From contig JAEDEU010000072.1 in assembly GCA_016293155.1 (NCBI GenBank), positions 1 to 7,479 on the forward strand: a stretch of 7,479 nt of DNA. Reading direction: 5' to 3'. The position numbers and the translations under genes were made by a program. Below the pieces are notes generated by a model. That model searched no databases. It saw only the letters and a program-made list of their open reading frames with translations, and was not told the DNA's origin. The stretch comes from Clostridiaceae bacterium (GTDB lineage: Bacteria; Bacillota; Clostridia; Oscillospirales; Butyricicoccaceae). Position 1 is the first letter of the stretch. Each line of letters starts with the position of its first letter. Shown one piece after another: positions 1 through 4,897 of the stretch.

Positions 1-16
1 GAAAGGAGGGCAGCCC

Positions 17-103
17 ATGATTACTTGGATGGATATTTTTACCTATACCTTGGTCATCATCGGTATTATTGATCTGTGTTCACGGATAAATAATAAGAAG
101 TAA
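17..103 (+). CDS. Small hydrophobic peptide, candidate holin-like type I toxin
   Basis: This is a 28-residue reading frame with a strong ribosome site (AAAGGAGGG at 2-10, six bases before the ATG). The peptide starts MITWMDIF and has one hydrophobic segment at about residues 7-22, interrupted by Asp19. It ends in a basic polar tail, RINNKK. This short N-terminus, single membrane span and Lys-rich end match from memory the Firmicute 'putative holin-like toxin' (Hol-Tox) peptides, which resemble TxpA/BsrG-type type I toxins. Such peptides insert in the membrane when not silenced by an antisense RNA. The stop codon lies inside the left arm of a perfect 13-bp hairpin, and a strong promoter on the other strand points back at the gene; both support a toxin-antitoxin locus. 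Its own promoter lies left of the window. Toxicity and family membership are inferred. It could instead be another small membrane protein. Confidence 0.65.
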   Translation: MITWMDIFTYTLVIIGIIDLCSRINNKK

Positions 104-134
104 CCGCCAAGCTACCAACTTCGGTTACTTCTTA
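94..134 (-). terminator. Hairpin at toxin 3' end, likely antisense RNA terminator
   Basis: A perfect 13-bp inverted repeat (arms 94-106 and 122-134, loop of 15) contains the toxin stop codon. On the minus strand the right arm is followed by TTATTTATCC, which is U-rich. On the plus strand the following bases are not U-rich. The hairpin therefore suits termination of the minus-strand RNA started near 186. In toxin mRNA the same fold would form the 3' end of the coding region, where an antisense RNA would pair. Confidence 0.6.
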
Positions 135-153
135 CGTAAGTTTAAAACCAATT

Positions 154-187
154 GGGGACAACCGTCTGCCGGCAGTGCCCTTTGTTA
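154..187 (+). terminator. Likely terminator of the toxin mRNA
   Basis: An imperfect stem (154-164 with 170-180) pairs GGG/CCC, AC/GT and CCG/CGG around a G-G mismatch and a small internal loop, with a five-base loop. It is followed on the plus strand by TTTGTT. It sits about 50 bases after the peptide stop and just before the antisense promoter, so the two convergent transcripts would overlap by about 100 nt. Confidence 0.5.
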
Positions 188-192
188 ATTAC

Positions 193-221
193 AGTATAAT
201 CGCTATACCCGAATTTGTCAA
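193..221 (-). promoter_or_regulatory. Strong sigma-A promoter for the antisense RNA
   Basis: Read on the minus strand, a perfect -35 TTGACA (216-221) is followed by a 17-base spacer and a -10 TATACT (193-198, five of six consensus bases). Initiation is expected near 185-187, heading left under the toxin gene. There is no minus-strand reading frame downstream, so the product should be an RNA. The first -35 base coincides with the last base of the pan operon hairpin. Confidence 0.75.
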
Positions 222-246
222 CGCCCCGATCCGCGGATCGGGGCGT
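221..246 (-). terminator. pan operon terminator hairpin
   Basis: This is a perfect 26-bp palindrome. As RNA it gives an 11-bp GC-rich stem (ACGCCCCGATC) with a CGCG loop, starting five bases after the panD stop. The following minus-strand bases (TGACAAATT) are only weakly U-rich, so termination may be incomplete, or the hairpin may mainly protect the 3' end. Some read-through would run into the antisense RNA region. Confidence 0.65.
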
Positions 247-251
247 CTGTG

Positions 252-653
252 TTACTCCACGCGCTCCTTGTCGAACAGCGCGCCGTACTTTTCATAATTG
301 GTCACACGGCTGACCTTGTTGTCCTCATCGACGAAAACCACGGTCGGCTTGTGCGTCTTTGCCTCCTCCGGGGTGACATCGCAGTAGCTCATCAGGATGA
401 TCTTGTCGCCTACGGATACGCAGCGCGCCGCCGCGCCGTTGAGGCAGATCATGCCGGAGCCTGCCTCGCCCGCGATGGTATAGGTCTCAAAGCGGTTGCC
501 GTTGTCGATGTCAACGATCTGTACCTTTTCGTACTCCAGAATGCCGGACTGCTCCAGCAGCTCGCTGTCAACGGTGATCGAACCGACATAGTTCAGCTCT
601 GCCTGACGGACAGTAGCACGATGGATTTTGCTCTTGAGCATCTGAATGGTCAT
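252..653 (-). CDS. panD: Aspartate 1-decarboxylase precursor
   Basis: PanD decarboxylates L-aspartate to beta-alanine, the amine half of pantothenate, in the cytoplasm. The 133-residue product opens MTIQMLKSKIHRATV and carries the self-cleavage site Tyr22-Val-Gly24-Ser25, where Ser25 becomes the pyruvoyl cofactor. Other visible active-site residues are Lys9, Arg54, Thr57, Tyr58 and the LNGAAAR segment (71-77). Length and Gly24-Ser25 numbering match the Escherichia coli enzyme, which supports this ATG over the one four codons later. AAGGAGA lies 11 bases upstream (665-671). It is the last gene of the operon, 36 bases after panC, and is followed by a hairpin. The family's processed form is an alpha/beta tetramer; no maturation factor is visible here. 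Confidence 0.97.
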   Translation of the reverse strand: MTIQMLKSKIHRATVRQAELNYVGSITVDSELLEQSGILEYEKVQIVDIDNGNRFETYTIAGEAGSGMICLNGAAARCVSVGDKIILMSYCDVTPEEAKTHKPTVVFVDEDNKVSRVTNYEKYGALFDKERVE

Positions 654-689
654 GTGATTTGATTTCTCCTTCGTATGCGCTTTAGATGT

Positions 690-1538
690 TTAGTCTCTTT
701 CGATGATGAAGTTGTCGATCAGACGGGTGGTGCCGAAGCGGACTGCGACTGCCGCGAGGATGGAGCCCTCGGTGCTCGGCGTCGGCTCCAGATTGTTCCA
801 GTCCACGATCTCCACATACTCGATGTCCGCATTCGGTGCGGTGTTGATCTCGTCGGTGATAATCTGGCGGACGATCTCAGAGCTGGTCTCGCCTGCCTCG
901 ATGGCAGCCTTGCCCTTTTGCAGTGCGCGGTTCAGAACCGGTGCCTCGGCGCGCAGCTCCGGGGTCAGATAAGTATTGCGGGAGCTCTTTGCCAGACCGT
1001 CCTCCTCGCGGACAATCGGCACGCCGATAATCTTGAGGTTCTGATTCAGGTCGGTCGCCATGCGGCGAATGACAGACAGCTGCTGTGCATCCTTCTGACC
1101 GAAATAGGCACGGTCCGGCTGTACAATGTTGAACAGCTTGGTGACGACGGTGCACACGCCGCGGAAGTGTATCGGACGGGATGCGCCGCACAGCCCCTTG
1201 GTCAGACCGTTCATATCCACGAACGAGCAGAAGCCACCCGGATACATCTCCTCGACGGACGGCAGGAAGATCAGGTCTGCACCCGCCTCGTCGCACTTCT
1301 TCGCGTCGTGCTGGATGTCGCGCGGATAGCTCTCATAGTCCTCGTCCGGACCGAACTGGGTCGGATTGACGAAGTCGCTGACCACGGTGCGGTCATTGTC
1401 GTGTACGGAGTGCTGCATCAGGCTCTGATGACCCTCGTGCAGATAGCCCATGGTCGGCACCAGACCGACGGTCAGACCCTCGGCGCGCCACTGAGCAACC
1501 TGCTCGCGCACCTCTTTGATGGTAGTTACGATTTTCAT
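690..1538 (-). CDS. panC: Pantoate-beta-alanine ligase (pantothenate synthetase)
   Basis: PanC condenses pantoate with beta-alanine using ATP through a pantoyl-adenylate, the final step of pantothenate synthesis. The 282-residue product is full length for the family. The nucleotide-binding HIGH-type motif is at 28-37 (PTMGYLHEGH), FVNPTQFG at 56-63, the substrate-binding LCGASRPIHFRG at 116-127, FGQKDAQQ at 146-153, and the KMSKS-equivalent LAKSSRN at 182-188. Many relatives have Met or Leu before SSRN; here it is Lys184. AGGGGA lies nine bases before the ATG (1548-1553). The gene begins 28 bases after panB and is followed by panD, which supplies its beta-alanine substrate. Confidence 0.98.
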   Translation of the reverse strand: MKIVTTIKEVREQVAQWRAEGLTVGLVPTMGYLHEGHQSLMQHSVHDNDRTVVSDFVNPTQFGPDEDYESYPRDIQHDAKKCDEAGADLIFLPSVEEMYPGGFCSFVDMNGLTKGLCGASRPIHFRGVCTVVTKLFNIVQPDRAYFGQKDAQQLSVIRRMATDLNQNLKIIGVPIVREEDGLAKSSRNTYLTPELRAEAPVLNRALQKGKAAIEAGETSSEIVRQIITDEINTAPNADIEYVEIVDWNNLEPTPSTEGSILAAVAVRFGTTRLIDNFIIERD

Positions 1539-1566
1539 GTTGTGATGTCCCCTTACGTTCGTTCTA

Positions 1567-2394
1567 TTAGTACAGCTTGCTCAGGACGGTTTCGTCCATC
1601 TTAAAGCAGTGCTCCGGCGCCGGGAAGGTGCCGTCACAGACTGCCTTGTGGTAATCGTTGTATGCGTTGGTCATAATCGTGCCGACATCCGCGAAGCGGC
1701 GGACAAACTTCGGCACATAGTCGCTGAACATGCCCAGCATGTCCTGATTGACCAGAACCTGTGCATCGCAGTCCGGACCTGCGCCGATGCCGATGGTCGG
1801 GATGTCCAGCATCTCGGTGACGCGCTTTGCCAGCGGCGCCGGCACGCACTCCAGAACGACGGCAAATGCGCCTGCCTCCTGTACGGCGCGGGCATCGTCC
1901 AGCAGCTGCTGTGCGGCTGCCTCGCCCTTGCCCTGTACCTTAAAGCCGCCGAAGGCATTGACCGACTGCGGAGTCATGCCAATGTGCGCGCAGACCGGAA
2001 TGCCTGCATCTACAATGGCGCGGATGTGCTCCGCGACCTTGACGCCGCCTTCCAGCTTGACGGCATTGGCGCGGCCCTCCTTCATCAGGCGGCCTGCGTT
2101 GACCACGGCATCATAAACCGAGGTCTGATAGGACATAAACGGCATATCGGTGACGATGAGGGTGTTCTTTGCGCCGCGTGCAACCGCCGCGGAGTGATGG
2201 ATCATGTCCTCCATCGTGACCGAAACGGTGTCCTCATAGCCCAGAATGACGTTGCCGAGCGAATCGCCGACCAGAATTGCGTTGATATCGGACGCATCCA
2301 CCAGCTTTGCGGTGGAGTAGTCGTATGCGGTTACCATGGTCTGACGAAGACCCTTCTGCTTTGCTTCGCGGAACGTGACTGCCGTATTTTTCAT
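1567..2394 (-). CDS. panB: 3-methyl-2-oxobutanoate hydroxymethyltransferase
   Basis: PanB transfers a hydroxymethyl group from methylene-tetrahydrofolate to 2-oxoisovalerate, giving ketopantoate, the committed step of the pathway. The product is 275 residues, a single TIM-barrel domain. Visible motifs are TAYDYSTAKL (22-31), VGDSLGNV (42-49) with metal ligand Asp44, VTDMPF with Asp83, KLEGG (113-117) with Lys113 and Glu115, AHIGMTPQS (136-144), Glu182 in LECVP, and GIGAG (202-206). The frame stays open upstream as far as 2967, but the start is set at 2394. Homology begins there, TGGAGGG (2404-2410) lies nine bases upstream, and the ATG overlaps the panG stop as ATGA, a sign of translational coupling. 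Confidence 0.97.
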   Translation of the reverse strand: MKNTAVTFREAKQKGLRQTMVTAYDYSTAKLVDASDINAILVGDSLGNVILGYEDTVSVTMEDMIHHSAAVARGAKNTLIVTDMPFMSYQTSVYDAVVNAGRLMKEGRANAVKLEGGVKVAEHIRAIVDAGIPVCAHIGMTPQSVNAFGGFKVQGKGEAAAQQLLDDARAVQEAGAFAVVLECVPAPLAKRVTEMLDIPTIGIGAGPDCDAQVLVNQDMLGMFSDYVPKFVRRFADVGTIMTNAYNDYHKAVCDGTFPAPEHCFKMDETVLSKLY

Positions 2395-3236
2395 AATAAA
2401 AAACCCTCCAAATAGCTTGTGAGGGCGGTAAGGTCTGCGTCTGGATGCTTGATCTGCGCGAGCCTGCACAGCCGCCCGGTCAGCGCCGCATACAGCCTGC
2501 GCTCGTCCTCCGAGAGGCACGCCATGTGCTTCTGGATGGTGCCGAGATCGCCGCGCTCTGCGGGACCGGTCAGCGCCGCCGTCGGACCCTTTGCACAGAT
2601 ATTCTGTGCATTGCCGAGGATGAGCGGGGTCAGCGCCGTGCGTGCCTGCTCCGCCGTGAAGCCGCATTCTCCGAGGAGATCCATGCCCCACGCCGACAGA
2701 CCGACTGCGAGATTGCTCACCACACATGCCGCCAGATGGTATTTGGGCTTGTCCTTCGCGTCGATCACGGCGACGGACGCACCAATGGAGCGCATCAGCC
2801 CGGTCATGGTCTGTGCGCCGCTGCCTTCGATCGTGAAGAACGCGGTTTCCAGTCCCTCCCACGCGGTGAACCGGTCGCTGACCGCAAGAAGCGGATGAAC
2901 CGAGCACGCCTGCGCGCCGAGCGTTTCCGCTCCCGCAAACACCTCGCTGGACAGCGAGCCGCTGCAATGGCAGATCAGTTTACTTTTCATGGGCAGCCTT
3001 GCAATGTCATCCCAGACCCGCGCAATGGCACCGTCCGGTGTCGTCACGAACAGGGTATCACTTGCCTCTACGATGTCTCTCAGCGCCGCGAACGGCTGCG
3101 AGCCCGTAAATTCTGCTGCTTGTCTTGTGTGTTCCGGCGTGCGGCTGAAGTATCCGGTCACAGTAACGCCGTGCTCAGCAAACAGCCTGCCCAGCGATAC
3201 ACCGACCTTGCCCGCGCCGATGAATCCAATTTTCAT
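2391..3236 (-). CDS. panG: Rossmann/DUF2520 reductase, probable PanG ketopantoate reductase
   Basis: This 281-residue NAD(P)-dependent oxidoreductase probably reduces ketopantoate to pantoate, the step between PanB and PanC. The N-terminal Rossmann fold has GxGxxG at residues 7-12 (GAGKVG) and TTPDGAI at 65-71. It is followed by CHCSGS (89-94), SVHPL (112-116), PKYHLAACVVSN (164-175) and TGPAERGD (223-230), which are features of the DUF2520 family. It is not a PanE-type protein. PanG reductases of this kind have been described from Francisella and some Firmicutes, and no other ketopantoate reductase is present in an otherwise complete operon. An upstream ATG at 3353 is possible, but GGAGGTG (3243-3249) sits six bases before the chosen ATG and the Rossmann motif starts at once. 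Substrate assignment rests on context. Confidence 0.82.
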   Translation of the reverse strand: MKIGFIGAGKVGVSLGRLFAEHGVTVTGYFSRTPEHTRQAAEFTGSQPFAALRDIVEASDTLFVTTPDGAIARVWDDIARLPMKSKLICHCSGSLSSEVFAGAETLGAQACSVHPLLAVSDRFTAWEGLETAFFTIEGSGAQTMTGLMRSIGASVAVIDAKDKPKYHLAACVVSNLAVGLSAWGMDLLGECGFTAEQARTALTPLILGNAQNICAKGPTAALTGPAERGDLGTIQKHMACLSEDERRLYAALTGRLCRLAQIKHPDADLTALTSYLEGFLL

Positions 3237-3330
3237 GCGCCTCACCTCCGCGTTATTCCGTGTGGTGACACCGCATTTACGTCGGTCCCATTCCCAGCTC
3301 CGGGATATGCGCCGCGCCAAAAAAAGTAGT

Positions 3331-3350
3331 GTTCCTTTTCCAAAAAGAAC
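3331..3350. repeat. Imperfect 20-bp palindrome upstream of panG
   Basis: Two ten-base halves (gttccttttc and caaaaagaac) form a dyad in which eight of ten positions are complementary. It lies about 95 bases before the panG start. It could be an operator or part of an untranslated leader; no regulator can be named. Confidence 0.35.
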
Positions 3351-3481
3351 CAAAAAGCATCCGGTACCGTTTCCCGCTCAGAGCGCAGGAATACCGCCCG
3401 TTTCTCTGTTAAGCGTACCACATTGACCGGTCAGATGCAAGAAACAATTCCACATTTTTTTGCCCTTCGCCCCGCATTTTC

Positions 3482-3600
3482 TTGACGAATTGTAACAGAG
3501 CCCGCAGCTCATTTTGGAATGCAGAGTATTTTTATAAGATATTTTGAAACAAAATCCGATTAGACATTCCAAAATGCGTCCAGCGTTGACGATTTGTGAC
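3482..3600. repeat. 15-bp direct repeat pair flanking a 12-bp inverted repeat
   Basis: Direct repeats at 3482-3496 (TTGACGAATTGTAAC) and 3586-3600 (TTGACGATTTGTGAC) agree at 13 of 15 positions, 104 bases apart. Between them is a perfect 12-bp inverted repeat, CATTTTGGAATG at 3510-3521 with its complement at 3565-3576, around a 43-base AT-rich segment. The nesting suggests a compound operator or a large stem-loop in a pan leader. The base identities are seen directly; the function is inferred. Confidence 0.5.
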
Positions 3601-3652
3601 TGACTTTTTTCTCTAAAGTGTATTATTCGATACAGAATCAAGGAGTCGAACG

Positions 3653-3687
3653 AATACGGAAATATTGGTATATTCCCGTATTTTTTT
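3653..3687 (+). terminator. Terminator-like hairpin upstream of araC
   Basis: Arms 3653-3665 and 3670-3682 pair over 13 positions with one mismatch, around a TGGT loop. They are followed on the plus strand by more Ts, giving an uninterrupted run at 3681-3687. It has the form of an intrinsic terminator, but no plus-strand gene precedes it. It could end an unseen short RNA or insulate the regulator promoter. Function uncertain. Confidence 0.45.
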
Positions 3688-3745
3688 CTACAAATGCACA
3701 CTTTCCATAAATGTATATTCAAATTGTCCTCTTTTGGCGGTAACG

Positions 3746-3779
3746 CATTTTTTCACAATTATGTCATTTTGCCACAATT
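3746..3779 (+). promoter_or_regulatory. Tandem 15-bp direct repeat, candidate AraC-type operator
   Basis: CATTTTTTCACAATT (3746-3760) and CATTTTGCCACAATT (3765-3779) match at 13 of 15 positions with a 19-base period, just under two helical turns. They end 13 bases before the -35 box of the AraC-family gene. AraC-type dimers commonly bind direct repeats next to -35 boxes, so autoregulation is a reasonable inference. Confidence 0.5.
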
Positions 3780-3792
3780 TGTACCCCAATTA

Positions 3793-3822
3793 TTGATTTT
3801 CAGCCTTAAAATACGATATAAT
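3793..3822 (+). promoter_or_regulatory. Promoter of the AraC-family gene
   Basis: A -35 TTGATT (3793-3798) and a perfect -10 TATAAT (3817-3822) are separated by 18 bases. Transcription should start near 3829, leaving a leader of about 37 bases that contains the ribosome site AGAGGTGA (3852-3859). Confidence 0.75.
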
Positions 3823-3865
3823 ATAGAAAAACACAACGTTTTGGAGTGAAAAGAGGTGACGATAT

Positions 3866-4798
3866 ATGTCTGAATTTCCGATTCATTTTTATGATGACCG
3901 TCATTTTGCAGAGCTGAAACCATATCAGTTCAGCATGAGTGAACACGCTACGGCATGTTCGATCGGACCATTTCTGAGAGAGCACTATGTGCTGCTGTAC
4001 ATTCTCAAGGGCTCCGGCACCATCAAACTGAGCGGTGTACGGTATCCATTTGAATCCGGCAATGTCTGCGTGGTATTCCCGCAGGTCGTCAGCCTCTTGG
4101 AATCCGACGGAGAATTGATGTATTTGTCCCTTGAGCTGGACGGCAAGGATGTCGGCCGCCTGCTCGCGCGCGCCGGTGTGGATACACGCCATCCGGTGCT
4201 GTCGCTTGCCGTGCCGCCCGAAGAAAGCGCCCTGCGCACCGAATTTTTTGCCCTGACCGAGCATCGGGAAAAAGGCGATCTCTATCAGATCGCGCACGTC
4301 TATCTCGTGATGGACGCACTCATTTCCGAGTCCTCCCGTCAGGCGCAGACGCAGGTCGGCAATCTCCAGCGTTACTATGTCGATAAGGCGATCCGCTTTA
4401 TCTCCAAGCGGTATACCGAGGATATCTCGGTCGAGGATATCGCACAGCACTGCGGACTCAACCGCAGCTATCTCGGCAAGCTGTTCCGCGAGGAGATCGG
4501 CGTGACCACGCAGGAATTTCTCATTCAGTACCGGATGCGCATCGCATGTCTGTATCTGAAAAACACGGATGTCTCCATCGGCACCATCGCCGCTTCGGTC
4601 GGCTATGCCAATCAGCTGCACTTCTCCCGCGCATTCCGCAAGGTATACGGCATGAGCCCGCGCGACTGGCAGAAGCAGCATCTGCAAAGCCTGCACGCAT
4701 TCTCTGAGCCCGCACCGCAGGAGCCTGCTCAGGTGCCGCAGACCGCAGCCCAGCAGCCTGCCCGGCGGCAGGAGTCCAGTACACAGTCTCAGGACTGA
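3866..4798 (+). CDS. AraC-family transcriptional regulator
   Basis: This is a 310-residue cytoplasmic DNA-binding regulator. Residues about 15-110 look like the cupin-type AraC ligand-binding domain (HYVLLYILKGSGTIKLSG at 40-57, then a GNVCVVFPQ strand). Residues 170-268 form the AraC DNA-binding domain, with a first helix-turn-helix around 185-206 (ISVEDIAQHCGLNRSYLGKLF) and a second around 235-257. The family signature ends in FRKVYGMSPRDW (257-268). The ligand is not evident. A tail of about 38 residues rich in Pro, Gln and Ala follows the usual domain end and looks disordered. The start has an AGAGGTGA site six bases upstream. The gene stands alone, divergent from the pan operon and convergent with serA, with its own promoter, upstream tandem repeats and terminator. 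Control of either neighbouring operon is possible but unproven. Confidence 0.92.
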   Translation: MSEFPIHFYDDRHFAELKPYQFSMSEHATACSIGPFLREHYVLLYILKGSGTIKLSGVRYPFESGNVCVVFPQVVSLLESDGELMYLSLELDGKDVGRLLARAGVDTRHPVLSLAVPPEESALRTEFFALTEHREKGDLYQIAHVYLVMDALISESSRQAQTQVGNLQRYYVDKAIRFISKRYTEDISVEDIAQHCGLNRSYLGKLFREEIGVTTQEFLIQYRMRIACLYLKNTDVSIGTIAASVGYANQLHFSRAFRKVYGMSPRDWQKQHLQSLHAFSEPAPQEPAQVPQTAAQQPARRQESSTQSQD

Positions 4799-4815
4799 AC
4801 CTGATTCGAACATAG

Positions 4816-4848
4816 ACCGGTATTCCGCTTCTGGAATGCCGGTTTTTT
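4816..4848 (+). terminator. Rho-independent terminator of the AraC-family gene
   Basis: An 11-bp stem (4816-4826 with 4833-4843, one G-T wobble) and a six-base loop are followed by TTTTT on the plus strand. It lies 18 bases after the stop codon. Confidence 0.9.
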
Positions 4849-4860
4849 CCGTCCGATCGC

Positions 4861-4891
4861 AAAAAACCGGTACTGAGACCAGTACCGGTTT
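4861..4891 (-). terminator. Rho-independent terminator of serC-serA
   Basis: A perfect 12-bp stem (AAACCGGTACTG at 4864-4875 with 4880-4891) and four-base loop are followed on the minus strand by a run of T (4861-4866). It begins six bases after the serA stop. Together with the terminator at 4816-4848 it insulates the two convergent units. Confidence 0.92.
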
Positions 4892-4897
4892 ATCCAT

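Larger units (their letters stand above)
85..187 (-). ncRNA. Predicted antisense antitoxin RNA
   Basis: A transcript of roughly 100 nt is predicted from the promoter at 193-221 (start near 185-187) to the hairpin at 94-134 (end in the 80s). It would be fully complementary to the toxin 3' UTR and its last few codons. This is the convergent arrangement known for RatA/TxpA and SR4/BsrG in Bacillus subtilis. It contains two stem-loops, which is usual for such regulators. The RNA is inferred from promoter, hairpins and layout only; its exact ends cannot be read from sequence. Confidence 0.5.
3237..3865. other. AT-rich divergent intergenic region, pan operon / araC
   Basis: About 630 bases separate the divergent panG and AraC-family genes. 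The region is markedly richer in A and T than its neighbours. It contains a clear plus-strand promoter near the regulator and several repeats, listed separately. No convincing near-consensus promoter for panG was found. A weak candidate (TTGTTT / AATACT in minus-strand reading) lies between the arms of the inverted repeat at 3510-3576. The only long frame, on the minus strand at 3378-3722, looks spurious. No known riboswitch was recognised. Confidence 0.6.

Noticed and set aside
675..1604. Long plus-strand open frame of 309 codons opposite panC
   Set aside because: It mirrors the codon structure of panC, has no ribosome site or recognisable motif, and is a shadow frame typical of GC-rich genes.
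1609..2415. Plus-strand open frame of 268 codons opposite panB
   Set aside because: Shadow frame of a clearly identified gene; rich in Cys, Arg and His with no domain.
2395..2967. Upstream extension of the panB frame to 466 codons
   Set aside because: The extension lies within panG in another frame, is Arg-rich without domain content, and the PanB homology and ribosome site place the start at 2394.
3237..3420. Possible pan-type leader RNA or riboswitch upstream of panG
   Set aside because: Short bulged stems can be drawn (for example around 3368-3399), but I could not match a known leader motif, and no tandem bulged-A hairpins are convincing. A covariance-model search would decide.
3378..3722. 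Minus-strand frame of 114 codons in the intergenic region
   Set aside because: AT-rich with an unusual composition, no clear ribosome site or homology, and it crosses the repeats and hairpin; likely chance.
3806..4897. Minus-strand frame of 363 codons opposite the AraC-family gene
   Set aside because: It runs through the serA terminator and the araC promoter and has no recognisable domain; the plus-strand gene explains the region.
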